The position numbers and the translations under genes were made by a program. The notes under the pieces are model-generated. The model saw only the letters and a list, made by a program, of their open reading frames with translations. It did no database searches and was not told the origin of the DNA. A stretch of 64,000 nt of DNA. Source: Maridesulfovibrio sp. (lineage in GTDB: Bacteria > Desulfobacterota > Desulfovibrionia > Desulfovibrionales > Desulfovibrionaceae). Where the stretch lies: assembly GCF_963667685.1 (NCBI RefSeq), contig NZ_OY763931.1:1069501-1133500 (forward strand). The letters run 5' to 3'. Below are positions 1 to 8,678 of the stretch, in pieces. Positions within the stretch are counted from its first letter, which is position 1. Every line of letters begins with the position of its first letter.

Positions 1-338
1 AAGTCAGGACAAAAATTAAGAAATTTATCCATACTCAACATCTTCATATTCTTGTCTATCATTTCGCTAAAATCGCTGAACACAATCATGCCGCCGTATT
101 TATCACAATATTTATGGGCGTGTACCATAACCCCCAGTCCGGAACTATCAATTAAGTCCACATCCTTCATACACATGACTATCCGGCACCCCTCTTCGCA
201 GCAGTGCTCGTATAAACGTTCCCTAATAAGTGGCATTGTCGAATGATTGAAATGACCTTTCGGACAGAGAACGAGGCAGTCTTCCCGTTCCTCTTCAATA
301 AAATCAAAATCGGGAAATGAAAATTCTGATTGATTCAT
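1..338 (-). CDS. STAS-domain anti-sigma factor antagonist (3' end beyond window)
   Basis: Partial gene read leftward from an ATG at 338; it is still open at base 1, giving 112 residues. The translation begins MNQSEFSFPDFDFIEEE and contains VDLIDSSGLGVMV, the typical STAS phosphoacceptor loop (Asp-Ser-Ser-Gly), preceded by a beta strand with the CPKGHFNHST pattern. STAS proteins of this size usually act as anti-sigma factor antagonists in partner-switching: the loop serine is phosphorylated by a kinase and the unphosphorylated form binds it. A GGGGAG ribosome site lies just before the ATG. The gap to the upstream PEP-binding gene is 52 bases with no terminator seen, so both may share a transcript. 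The partner kinase is not in the window. Confidence 0.8.
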   Translation of the reverse strand, partial: MNQSEFSFPDFDFIEEEREDCLVLCPKGHFNHSTMPLIRERLYEHCCEEGCRIVMCMKDVDLIDSSGLGVMVHAHKYCDKYGGMIVFSDFSEMIDKNMKMLSMDKFLNFCPD

Positions 339-390
339 GAAAACTCCCCAAATAGAGATCTGATCGGATTATTATGCCTAATACGAGGAT

Positions 391-3381
391 TTAATCCGAC
401 ACACATTCACGCAGCAGGCAATAATCAGCACTACCCTTGGCAGGCAGCACAACACCCTGCGAACTCTTTCCGTCCACCTTCAATATCACAGGGGCCGGTA
501 ATCGCAAATGACTTATATAGTCACCTTTCTCAATGATATGCTGGTCTGCAAACCACTCCCAGTCAATTCGATTCCCTGGTTTATCCAGTACCATCAGATA
601 GTTAATGCCCAGCGTAGTAATATTATGGAAAAAGTGAGATCCTTGCGAAGGCTCAACTTTGAGAGATTCGTTTGAGGTTTCAATAATAGCGGAGACATTT
701 GAAATATCGGGCCATTCAACCGGAATCCCCAGCCAATGGTCAGCCGAACCCCATCGGCCCGGTCCGGCCAAAAGATATTTACGCTTCTGTTTGACCAACT
801 GTCCGTTAATGCGGGAAATCTCCAATGCTATCTGTCTGGTTTTAGAAACATCAAAGCATTCCGGCCTTACAATCAGGATATCTACTATATCATCCTTCTC
901 CGCATTACCAAGGGCATGGGTGGATACGCAGACTGCTTCCTTTAGTTCCTGCTCCGAAATTTCGATACGGTTCAAGTCAGCCCTTGCGCTCATCGGGCGT
1001 AACTGTAGCAGGTTGAATTCGGGCTTGCGGCCATCTTCATAGAGATTAATACAAAATTCCATCTCAACCGGACCGCCCATCCCTTTTTCCGCCAGCTTGA
1101 GCACGTCGGTCAAAACACCCGGCAGCGGTATAAGCTTATGTTTAAGGACCGGAGCAAAAAGAACCACCTTCGGGCCTGGTATAGCTGCGGTGTCCCTGAT
1201 CCTACCCTCTTCCGCCAAATAGGTTGATGCCAGCCGGCGAACAGGAAGTGTGTCCTCAAAGTCTGCTATATCCAGCTTTTCAAGGTTGGCATTACCGTGA
1301 ATATCATAAAGCTCTCCGTTCCCCATACGCAGGGCATAAAATGATGTCTGCGCGTTTTTCAAAGAATCCTGCAAAGTCGGGCATTGGGGAAGTATCTTTG
1401 GATACTTGGGGGAAAAGCGGATGCACTGCTCACCATCGACTACGGATTTACCTATTCCCAAGGCAATAGTTGCCACACCATGCTCAGGTTTCATCTTACC
1501 GAACGGATAATAGTTGTACGACTGCCCTACACCGGCGATCGCCGGGAAATAATAATCACCATACTGCTGACCGGCCACTTCCTGAATAATAACCGCCATT
1601 TTTTCTTCGTCAGTACGCTGGTTTACACGCTGGGAAAAAGATTTCGGAGCCTTATAATATGTAGAAGCCCAGACCAGTTTAATAGCTGAAACCAATTGCT
1701 TCAGCCGCTGTTCAATATCAGCATGGTCATTTGGGATCATATAAGTCTGATAAAGTCCTGCATAAGCTTGATACTGTGCATCCTCCAGCAAACTGGAAGA
1801 CCGGATCGAGAGCGGATATTTAACTTCCTGCAAATAAGCCCAGAGCTGTGCTTCTATCCAGCCGGGAAAAAAAGCTTCACTGAAAATTTCCGTAACCTGT
1901 TCATCTTCAAGATCAGTCGTCGCAAGATGTGACAGGTCGTTCATTTCCATGAAGTCGTCAAAACCTGAAGTGCCGATAGTCAGGGTGCGCGGTGCGGTGA
2001 TAACTATATCGTCATACTTTTCATGCAGCCAGGAATTACGGGCCAGCATGGAACAAATAAAAGCCATGCCGCGAGCTTTACCTCCCAATGATCCGGACCC
2101 GATCTTAAGAAAATCAGTATCAGGGTCAAAATCTTTCGGATTAAAGGAGACTATGACACCCTGCTGCCGCTGCATTCGTCGTTCACGAATAAGTGCCAGC
2201 AGATGTTTGCGGTGAGATTCCACATCCGGGAAATCATTTTCGCGCAGGGGCCTGATTTCATTTGCAAGTGTGATTTCTGTCCGCGCGTAAAACCAGCGGG
2301 AGATATCATTAAGTTTGCAATGCTGCATAAAGATATCCTGCGGAATCTTACGCAGAATCTTCTCCAGTGAATAAAGGCTGGTGGCCCGTGCCACCTCATT
2401 GCCATCAAGATCACGAAAAATAAAATCACCGAACCCGAGATGCACCATGACAAACTTGCGGATCTCCGACATCAGTTCCGGTGAATTTTTATCCACAAAA
2501 CAAGCGGGGATAGCTTCTGCCCGCTCTTTATTCTCCGGTTCATTACTGGTCAGCAGCAGCGGTATATCATCACGGCAGGCCTTGATACTTTTGAGAAATT
2601 CAATACCTGAATTGCCATCCAGAATACCCATGCGCGGAAACCGCACATCCGAGATTACACCTAGAATGTAAGGTTCGTATTTCTCAAAGAGAACCATAGC
2701 CTCTTCATATGTGCGGGCAACAAGAATCTTTGGCCGCGCCCGCATGGTCAGCAGCCTGTGTTCGGAGTTCAGGCCTTCCTCAATCACAGCCTGTGTCTGA
2801 CGAACCAACTCTTTGTACAAAATAGGTAGAAATGAAGCCAGATAGCGTGGAGAATCCTCCACAACAATAATAACCCTTATTCCGACCTCTGAAGTATCGT
2901 GCTCCACATTAAGCAGGTCTTCGAGGTTCTTTACCATGGCAACCAGCAACTCCGCATCACCGGACCACACAAACTGGCGGTCCGTGCCATCGCAAAAAAC
3001 TTCCTCAGTCACTGCAAGCTGTTTATGGGCAAGCATTGCAACCGGAATACCGGGAATCTTATCCTTGATACGCCGCCCCATGTCGCAGCAATCCATGTTA
3101 GTCAGGTGGGGCATCAAAATTACAAGATCAAAAAAACGCACATCCAGAATTTCAAGGGCCTCATCAATGTTTGAAACCCATGTCAAACGCGGAGGACGAC
3201 TGAGGTTCAGGCCACGGTATTCGCTGACAATGCGCTCGGATATACGACTGTCTTCTTCCATCACCCATGCATCATAGGGGCTGGAAATCAGAAGGATATC
3301 CCTAACCTTAACCTGCATCAGGTCATGGTAGAGGCTGAATTGACGGCTCTGGCCACCCATAAATGTCATCTTGTCTTGCAT
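391..3381 (-). CDS. Receiver-like / PEP-pyruvate-binding (PPDK N-terminal type) fusion protein
   Basis: About 996 residues. The first ~330 hold two receiver-like segments (DLVILMPHLTNMD; then VVEDSPRYL with ISDVRFPRMG and LLLTSN). The middle and C-terminal parts carry a pyruvate-phosphate-dikinase/PEP-synthase ATP-grasp region: KIGSGSLGGKARGMAF, then YPLSIRSSSLLEDA with AGLYQTY, and later LAGPGRWGSADHWLG and PSQGSHFF. The family is known as PEP/pyruvate-binding domain proteins. The phosphohistidine swivel and PEP-binding TIM barrel of true PEP synthase are not evident, so full PpsA/PpdK activity is unlikely; a nucleotide-regulated signalling role is inference. The start at 3381 (MQDKMTF) is preferred to a GTG at 3423 because that GTG lies inside the gdhA terminator hairpin, while 3381 has a GGGA just upstream. 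Confidence 0.8.
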   Translation of the reverse strand: MQDKMTFMGGQSRQFSLYHDLMQVKVRDILLISSPYDAWVMEEDSRISERIVSEYRGLNLSRPPRLTWVSNIDEALEILDVRFFDLVILMPHLTNMDCCDMGRRIKDKIPGIPVAMLAHKQLAVTEEVFCDGTDRQFVWSGDAELLVAMVKNLEDLLNVEHDTSEVGIRVIIVVEDSPRYLASFLPILYKELVRQTQAVIEEGLNSEHRLLTMRARPKILVARTYEEAMVLFEKYEPYILGVISDVRFPRMGILDGNSGIEFLKSIKACRDDIPLLLTSNEPENKERAEAIPACFVDKNSPELMSEIRKFVMVHLGFGDFIFRDLDGNEVARATSLYSLEKILRKIPQDIFMQHCKLNDISRWFYARTEITLANEIRPLRENDFPDVESHRKHLLALIRERRMQRQQGVIVSFNPKDFDPDTDFLKIGSGSLGGKARGMAFICSMLARNSWLHEKYDDIVITAPRTLTIGTSGFDDFMEMNDLSHLATTDLEDEQVTEIFSEAFFPGWIEAQLWAYLQEVKYPLSIRSSSLLEDAQYQAYAGLYQTYMIPNDHADIEQRLKQLVSAIKLVWASTYYKAPKSFSQRVNQRTDEEKMAVIIQEVAGQQYGDYYFPAIAGVGQSYNYYPFGKMKPEHGVATIALGIGKSVVDGEQCIRFSPKYPKILPQCPTLQDSLKNAQTSFYALRMGNGELYDIHGNANLEKLDIADFEDTLPVRRLASTYLAEEGRIRDTAAIPGPKVVLFAPVLKHKLIPLPGVLTDVLKLAEKGMGGPVEMEFCINLYEDGRKPEFNLLQLRPMSARADLNRIEISEQELKEAVCVSTHALGNAEKDDIVDILIVRPECFDVSKTRQIALEISRINGQLVKQKRKYLLAGPGRWGSADHWLGIPVEWPDISNVSAIIETSNESLKVEPSQGSHFFHNITTLGINYLMVLDKPGNRIDWEWFADQHIIEKGDYISHLRLPAPVILKVDGKSSQGVVLPAKGSADYCLLRECVSD

Positions 3382-3395
3382 CTGGTTTCCCACAT

Positions 3396-3437
3396 AAAAA
3401 AGGCTGGATAGTGATAATACCACGATCCAACCTTTTT
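3396..3437 (-). terminator. Intrinsic terminator of gdhA
   Basis: The inverted repeat AAAAAGGCTGGATAGTG / CACGATCCAACCTTTTT with a 7-8 base loop pairs at 15 of 17 positions and ends in a T run in the gdhA direction. It lies just after the gdhA stop and separates it from the next gene, which fixes the start choice of that gene. Confidence 0.85.
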
Positions 3438-3444
3438 ACAACTT

Positions 3445-4830
<1,386 letters not shown>

Positions 4831-4946
4831 TTAACATCCAAAATAGATTTTCAATTCCTTTATTCCACCACTAACTGACTAAGTCCACACATCTTTTTAA
4901 AAAAGAGCAAAAATATTTCATATTTTTTTTGATAAATTTGTAACTT

Positions 4947-4974
4947 TTGATCAACCAATCAATCGAATTAAACT
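4947..4974 (+). promoter_or_regulatory. Possible sigma-70 promoter for the leader-symporter unit
   Basis: TTGATC and TAAACT separated by 16 bases. Transcription from here would start near 4980 and include the leader peptide ribosome site at 5020. Moderate match by eye only. Confidence 0.4.
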
Positions 4975-4997
4975 GGCACTTCAGCACAAATACGTTG

Positions 4998-5019
4998 ACA
5001 GTAAGTGACTGCTTACTGT
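4998..5019. promoter_or_regulatory. Palindrome ACAGTAAG-N6-CTTACTGT before the leader peptide
   Basis: A perfect 8-bp inverted repeat with a 6-base centre, ending next to the leader's AAGGA ribosome site. As DNA it contains GTAA-N8-TTAC, the core arrangement of TyrR boxes (TGTAAA-N6-TTTACA). As RNA it would form a hairpin immediately 5' of the ribosome site. Which of the two matters cannot be decided from sequence. Confidence 0.5.
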
Positions 5020-5031
5020 AAGGATTTTTTC

Positions 5032-5115
5032 ATGAACATCAATAAAGCTCTATTCTTCTTTTTTAACTTTTTTAGCTTTACCAGCCCTGTGGTCTGGAGG
5101 TGTTCACTCGCGTAA
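5032..5115 (+). CDS. Phenylalanine-rich leader peptide (27 aa)
   Basis: ATG at 5032 with AAGGA seven bases upstream. The peptide is 27 residues: MNINKALFFFFNFFSFTSP and then VVWRCSLA. Seven of the nine codons 8-16 are Phe (TTC or TTT). This is the composition of a Phe attenuation leader such as E. coli PheL. The stop at 5113-5115 lies just past the first arm of the antiterminator, so a ribosome that reaches the stop would cover that arm, as the classical model requires. Too short for routine gene calling. The product itself probably has no function; its translation is the sensor. Confidence 0.85.
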   Translation: MNINKALFFFFNFFSFTSPVVWRCSLA

Positions 5116-5172
5116 GCGATAGTTGAAAGAGTTTTCTCCCAGGCCGCAGGCAACCAGCCCGCGGCCTTTTTT
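5087..5172 (+). promoter_or_regulatory. Transcription attenuator: antiterminator and intrinsic terminator
   Basis: Region 2, CTGTGGTCTGG (5087-5097, inside the leader peptide), pairs with region 3, CCAGGCCGCAG (5139-5149), over 11 bp including two G-U pairs. Region 3 also forms the 5' arm of the terminator GGCCGCAGGC (5142-5151) / GCCCGCGGCC (5157-5166), which has one mismatch, a five-base loop and T6. The two structures exclude each other. Ribosome stalling at the Phe codons would free region 2 and favour read-through; with ample Phe-tRNA the ribosome reaches the stop, masks region 2 and allows termination. Confidence 0.85.
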
Positions 5173-5284
5173 ATTTCCTGCCCCGGGTTCCCGGATACAG
5201 CCTGCCCTTTGCTAAAACTCTCTCAAGCCTTGTCGACACAGCTATTTTACAATTTGATCAATCTTAGACATCTGGAGGCTTAAA

Positions 5285-5446
5285 ATGATGTTAGGACTCG
5301 GTTCCATTGAGATTGCAGCGGTATTCTGGCTCTGCCTGCTATCTTCACTTGGCTGCGTGGTTTATGGAATCCTTAACTGGAACAACAAAGGTAAACCCGA
5401 CGCAACCGCATTGAATGTGGAAGTTAAGGGAGAGGGTGAGAAATAA
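5285..5446 (+). CDS. Symporter small accessory membrane protein (53 aa)
   Basis: 53 residues starting MMLGLGSIEIAAVFWLC, with one hydrophobic segment (about residues 6-30, including LLSSLGCVVYGIL) and a short charged tail ending in KGEGEK. TGGAGG lies upstream. Its stop TAA shares a base with the symporter ATG (TAATG), so the two are translationally coupled. Small one-TM proteins encoded directly before sodium:solute symporters occur in this bacterial group and are annotated as symporter small accessory proteins. A role in stability or assembly of the carrier is inference. Confidence 0.8.
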   Translation: MMLGLGSIEIAAVFWLCLLSSLGCVVYGILNWNNKGKPDATALNVEVKGEGEK

Positions 5447-7044
5447 TGGTTACTAAAATAGTTATTACATGCATTTATCTCGCCGTAATCTTCTACCTCG
5501 GCTTCAAGGGATGGCAATCCACTAAAAAATCCACAGACTATATGCTGGCCGGACGCCAGATGAATCCGTTCATCATGGCCATGTCCTACGGTGCTACTTT
5601 TGTTTCCACTTCGGCGATTATCGGCTTTGGCGGTGCTGCCGGATTATTCGGTTTTCCTCTGCTCTGGCTGACCCTTGCTACCATCGTTGTCGGGGTGCTC
5701 ATCGCCATGGTCTTTTTCGGCAAACGAACCCGGCGCATGGGCTTAGCCCTTGAAAGCCACACCTTCCCGGAACTGCTAGGCCGCCGTTATGACTCCAGAT
5801 TTATACAGGGGTTTGCCGGTGGAATCATTTTTCTCTTCATCCCTGTTTATGCTGCCGCTGTATTGATCGGTATTTCACGTATGATGGAAATTTCGTTCGG
5901 CCTTCCTTACGACACCGCCCTGCTGTTAATCAGCTTTATTCTAGCCGGCTACGTTATCACAGGCGGCATGAAGGCAGTCATGTATACCGATGCATTTCAA
6001 GGTCTGATCATGGCAGTCATGATGATCATCCTTATTATCTCCACCTATGCAATGCTTGGAGGGGTAACTGAAGCGCATCAGGCCCTGACCGATATGGTCA
6101 ACCTCATGCCCGCCAAGCTTCAAAACGGCGGCATGATCGGCTGGACGCAAGGAGCCAAATTCGGAACACCTCTCTGGCTGGTTATCTACACCACCATTGT
6201 TTACGGGGTGGGTATCGGAGTTCTGGCCCAACCGCAGCTGGCAGTGCGTTTCATGACAGTTCCTTCCGACCGCGAACTAAACCGTGCGGTACTTTACGGC
6301 GGACTTTTCATCCCGCTCATGACCGGAGTTGCCTTCATTACCGGAGCGCTTTCCAACGCGATCTTCTATAAGGAGGTCGGAAAAATATCCATCGCCGTTG
6401 CGGGTGGTAACATGGATAAAATCATTCCAATGTTCATTGAACAAATGATGCCTTCATGGTTTTCAGCCCTGTTCCTGCTGGCAATGCTTGCAGCTGGAAT
6501 GTCTACCCTGTCCTCACAGTATCACGTTGGCGGAACGGCACTGGGCCGTGACTTCTTCGAAAGATTCATTAATGTGCCCGCTGAGAAGTCCGTAAAAATA
6601 ACCAGAATCGGTGTAGGTATCACCCTGTTGGCTGCAATACTCTGGGCATGGGTCCTGCCGCCGTCCATCATCGCCCGCGCTACAGCTTTCTTTTTCGGGC
6701 TATGTGCCGCCTCTTTTCTGCCAATCTATCTTCTGGGGCTGTACTGGAAAGGCATGACCAAGAAGGCCGCGAAAGTCTCCATGGTAGGAGGTTTCAGCGC
6801 ATCCATGTTCTGGCTGCTTTTCGTGCACGCCAAGGAAGCCGCAGCGATCGGACTCTGTAAAAATCTGACCGGATTGGATACTCTTGTTTCCTCAGCTGCC
6901 AAAGGCTCATGGGTCTGGCTGCTTCAGTGGGTTGACCCCAACGTTGTAGCTTTGCCGGTTTCAATGGCCCTGGCAATCGGTGTAGCCATGATCACTCCCA
7001 AAATGGCTGAAAAACATTTGGAAAAGTGTTGGATTAATATCTAG
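5446..7044 (+). CDS. Sodium:solute symporter (SSS family)
   Basis: 532 residues and about 13 predicted membrane helices. The family pattern is clear: STDYMLAGRQMNPFIMAMSYGATFVSTSAIIGFGGAAG near the N-terminus, then GGMKAVMYTDAFQGLIM, and LLAMLAAGMSTLSSQYHVGGTALGRD containing the Na+-site region. It imports an organic solute with Na+. Substrate is not readable from the protein. The Phe attenuator and the TyrR-like palindrome upstream point to phenylalanine or a related aromatic compound, which is inference. It is coupled to the 53-aa protein and followed by a strong terminator at 7070, so the operon is leader, accessory protein, symporter. Confidence 0.9.
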   Translation: MVTKIVITCIYLAVIFYLGFKGWQSTKKSTDYMLAGRQMNPFIMAMSYGATFVSTSAIIGFGGAAGLFGFPLLWLTLATIVVGVLIAMVFFGKRTRRMGLALESHTFPELLGRRYDSRFIQGFAGGIIFLFIPVYAAAVLIGISRMMEISFGLPYDTALLLISFILAGYVITGGMKAVMYTDAFQGLIMAVMMIILIISTYAMLGGVTEAHQALTDMVNLMPAKLQNGGMIGWTQGAKFGTPLWLVIYTTIVYGVGIGVLAQPQLAVRFMTVPSDRELNRAVLYGGLFIPLMTGVAFITGALSNAIFYKEVGKISIAVAGGNMDKIIPMFIEQMMPSWFSALFLLAMLAAGMSTLSSQYHVGGTALGRDFFERFINVPAEKSVKITRIGVGITLLAAILWAWVLPPSIIARATAFFFGLCAASFLPIYLLGLYWKGMTKKAAKVSMVGGFSASMFWLLFVHAKEAAAIGLCKNLTGLDTLVSSAAKGSWVWLLQWVDPNVVALPVSMALAIGVAMITPKMAEKHLEKCWINI

Positions 7045-7069
7045 AAATCCGAGTTTTAATAAATTATAA

Positions 7070-7103
7070 GGGGTGTAATCTTTAAGATTACACCCCTTTT
7101 TTT
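7070..7103 (+). terminator. Intrinsic terminator of the symporter operon
   Basis: GGGGTGTAATC / GATTACACCCC, a perfect 11-bp stem with a five-base loop followed by T7. Confidence 0.95.
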
Positions 7104-7154
7104 ATTTGGTATCCATAGATTTGTACTGCTCAAAATATTTAAGGATGTGATTAG

Positions 7155-7808
7155 ATGCAAAACCATGGCAGCGACAACATAAAAATCTGCGGAGATAGAA
7201 ATTTATTTGAATGCGAAGATTCGGTTTTCTCTCAGGCCGGCTTGGACATAATAGGTAATGATAATATCGTTAAAATCCATCCCAGCGCTAAACTGGGAGC
7301 AGTTAACATCGTTCTGCGCGGAGATCATCATCGTGTCTTTGTGGGTCGTGATGTCCAAATGCAATCTGGTCTTTTGCGCCTCATCCATGGCGGCGGACTT
7401 ATCGCTATTGGAGCAAGGACGGTAATAGTCAATGCAGACTTGATTTCATTTGAAGTTGGCACCAAAATTGTTATTGGTGAGGATTGTCTAGTAAGTTACG
7501 GAGTTCAAGCCTGGACCGGGGATGCACACTCACTGGTTGATGCAACTACAGGAAAACGCCTCAACTATGGCCGGGATATAACCATCGCCAACAATGTCTG
7601 GATAGGATATCAGGCTCTGCTATTAAAAGGCTCCGCAGTCGGACGAGGTTCAGTGGTCGGAGCAAGAGCAGTTCTCAACAAAGAAGTCCCGCCACAAAGC
7701 CTCGCTGCCGGAAACCCGGCTAAGATTATTAAAGACAATGTGACGTGGTCCCCTGATGTCTTCTACGAAAAAGATGCAAATCCCTTGGTAGACGTGGGGG
7801 ATGTCTGA
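7155..7808 (+). CDS. Hexapeptide-repeat acyltransferase (left-handed beta helix)
   Basis: 217 residues with imperfect [LIV]GxxxX repeats (VGRDVQMQSG, IGARTVIVNADLISFEVGTKIVIGEDCLVSYGVQ, ITIANNVWIGYQALLLKGSAVGRGSVVGARAVLNKEVPPQSLAAGNPAKII), the ending typical of xenobiotic or polysaccharide O-acetyltransferases. It likely transfers an acetyl group from acetyl-CoA to a sugar; the acceptor is unknown. A histidine after the WTGDAHS segment is a plausible catalytic base. It stands alone between the symporter terminator and a convergent gene, with the ATG preceded by AAGGATG. No surrounding polysaccharide cluster is present. Confidence 0.85.
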   Translation: MQNHGSDNIKICGDRNLFECEDSVFSQAGLDIIGNDNIVKIHPSAKLGAVNIVLRGDHHRVFVGRDVQMQSGLLRLIHGGGLIAIGARTVIVNADLISFEVGTKIVIGEDCLVSYGVQAWTGDAHSLVDATTGKRLNYGRDITIANNVWIGYQALLLKGSAVGRGSVVGARAVLNKEVPPQSLAAGNPAKIIKDNVTWSPDVFYEKDANPLVDVGDV

Positions 7809-7874
7809 TTTTAGAGCTGAATGGCCGAGTAAAATTTTATAGTCGCACTAAATCAATATTTAATATTTTGCTAA

Positions 7875-7904
7875 CTCCCCAGCCAAGCAATATTGGCTGG
7901 AGAG
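7875..7904. terminator. Hairpin between convergent genes
   Basis: CTCCCCAGCCAA / TTGGCTGGAGAG with a six-base loop (11 of 12 pairs). It lacks a clear T tract on either strand but sits between two convergent stops, where a bidirectional terminator is expected. Confidence 0.45.
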
Positions 7905-7929
7905 CAGTTATGGTTTAAGAAATGCAGAC

Positions 7930-8493
7930 CTATCTCTTAGGCGGCAAAGTACATGATTCACTACAGCAGGTTCCTTGCAGGAAACCGGTGTAAGTGTAGA
8001 ATATCCTTTCAAGTTTAGCCCGCTTTTCAGCCGGGAGAGGCTCACGTTTGTAGTCAGCGGTCATCCTTAGCAATTCATCATAGCGGGGTACTGATCTCAT
8101 GCCGTGGGCAAGAGTTTTCCCGGAAATAGCATCAAGCAGGAAAGCATCCATGGAATCGGATATCACCACGTAAGGAACCGGGCCGCCTTGAAAAAGTTTT
8201 CCAGCGCAGACAGCCTCCCGCTCATAGCTTCCCACATCCCCGGCACAGAACATTACCAGCAAAAGCGGTTGTTGTTCCTCATCATAAACAACTAAATCCA
8301 TGGTGCGACACATTTCTTCCCCGTCAATCTCAAAACAAAGATCAATCTTCGCTTTTAATGACTCTTTGGGGTATCCGAGTTCTTCCACAAATATCTTTGC
8401 CAGTGCCTGACGGAATTCCTCGTAAGTGGTTTCATCAATCTCTTCACCACTCAAATAATCTCTCAATGTTCCACCCATACTTACTTCATGCAT
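7930..8493 (-). CDS. Solo HsdR N-terminal-like (type I restriction R_N) protein
   Basis: 187 residues from an ATG at 8493 with GGAGG four bases upstream; an in-frame ATG at 8553 has no ribosome site. It resembles the stand-alone HsdR_N domain proteins: SLKAKIDLCFEIDGEEMCRTMDLVVYDEEQQPLLLVMFCAG. In active PD-(D/E)XK nucleases the second strand reads (D/E)xK; here LLLVMFCAG has neither acidic residue nor lysine, so nuclease activity is doubtful. A Cys-rich C-terminus (GTCCSESC) is unusual. No methylase or specificity subunit is nearby, so this is not a restriction system. The role is unknown. Confidence 0.65.
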   Translation of the reverse strand: MHEVSMGGTLRDYLSGEEIDETTYEEFRQALAKIFVEELGYPKESLKAKIDLCFEIDGEEMCRTMDLVVYDEEQQPLLLVMFCAGDVGSYEREAVCAGKLFQGGPVPYVVISDSMDAFLLDAISGKTLAHGMRSVPRYDELLRMTADYKREPLPAEKRAKLERIFYTYTGFLQGTCCSESCTLPPKR

Positions 8494-8678
8494 ATTGCCT
8501 CCGGCGGGCCTGCCGACGGTCCATCCTAAAATAGAGAGTATATGGACCGCCATATTTATTGTTAATTTATTCTATAATTATATAATCATGTCGGGTTGTT
8601 GTGCAAGGGGATAAAAATAAAAAGACCTGCTCTTTTATGCAAAGCGACAAATAGTCAGGGGAAGAAACTAGGAAAAAT

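Noticed and set aside
4995-5023. TTGACA at 4995 as the -35 of the symporter operon.
   Set aside because: Transcription would begin near 5030, after the leader ribosome site at 5020, so the leader could not be translated normally; an upstream promoter fits better.
7930-8493. Part of a type I restriction-modification system.
   Set aside because: No HsdM, HsdS or helicase part nearby and the nuclease motif is not intact.
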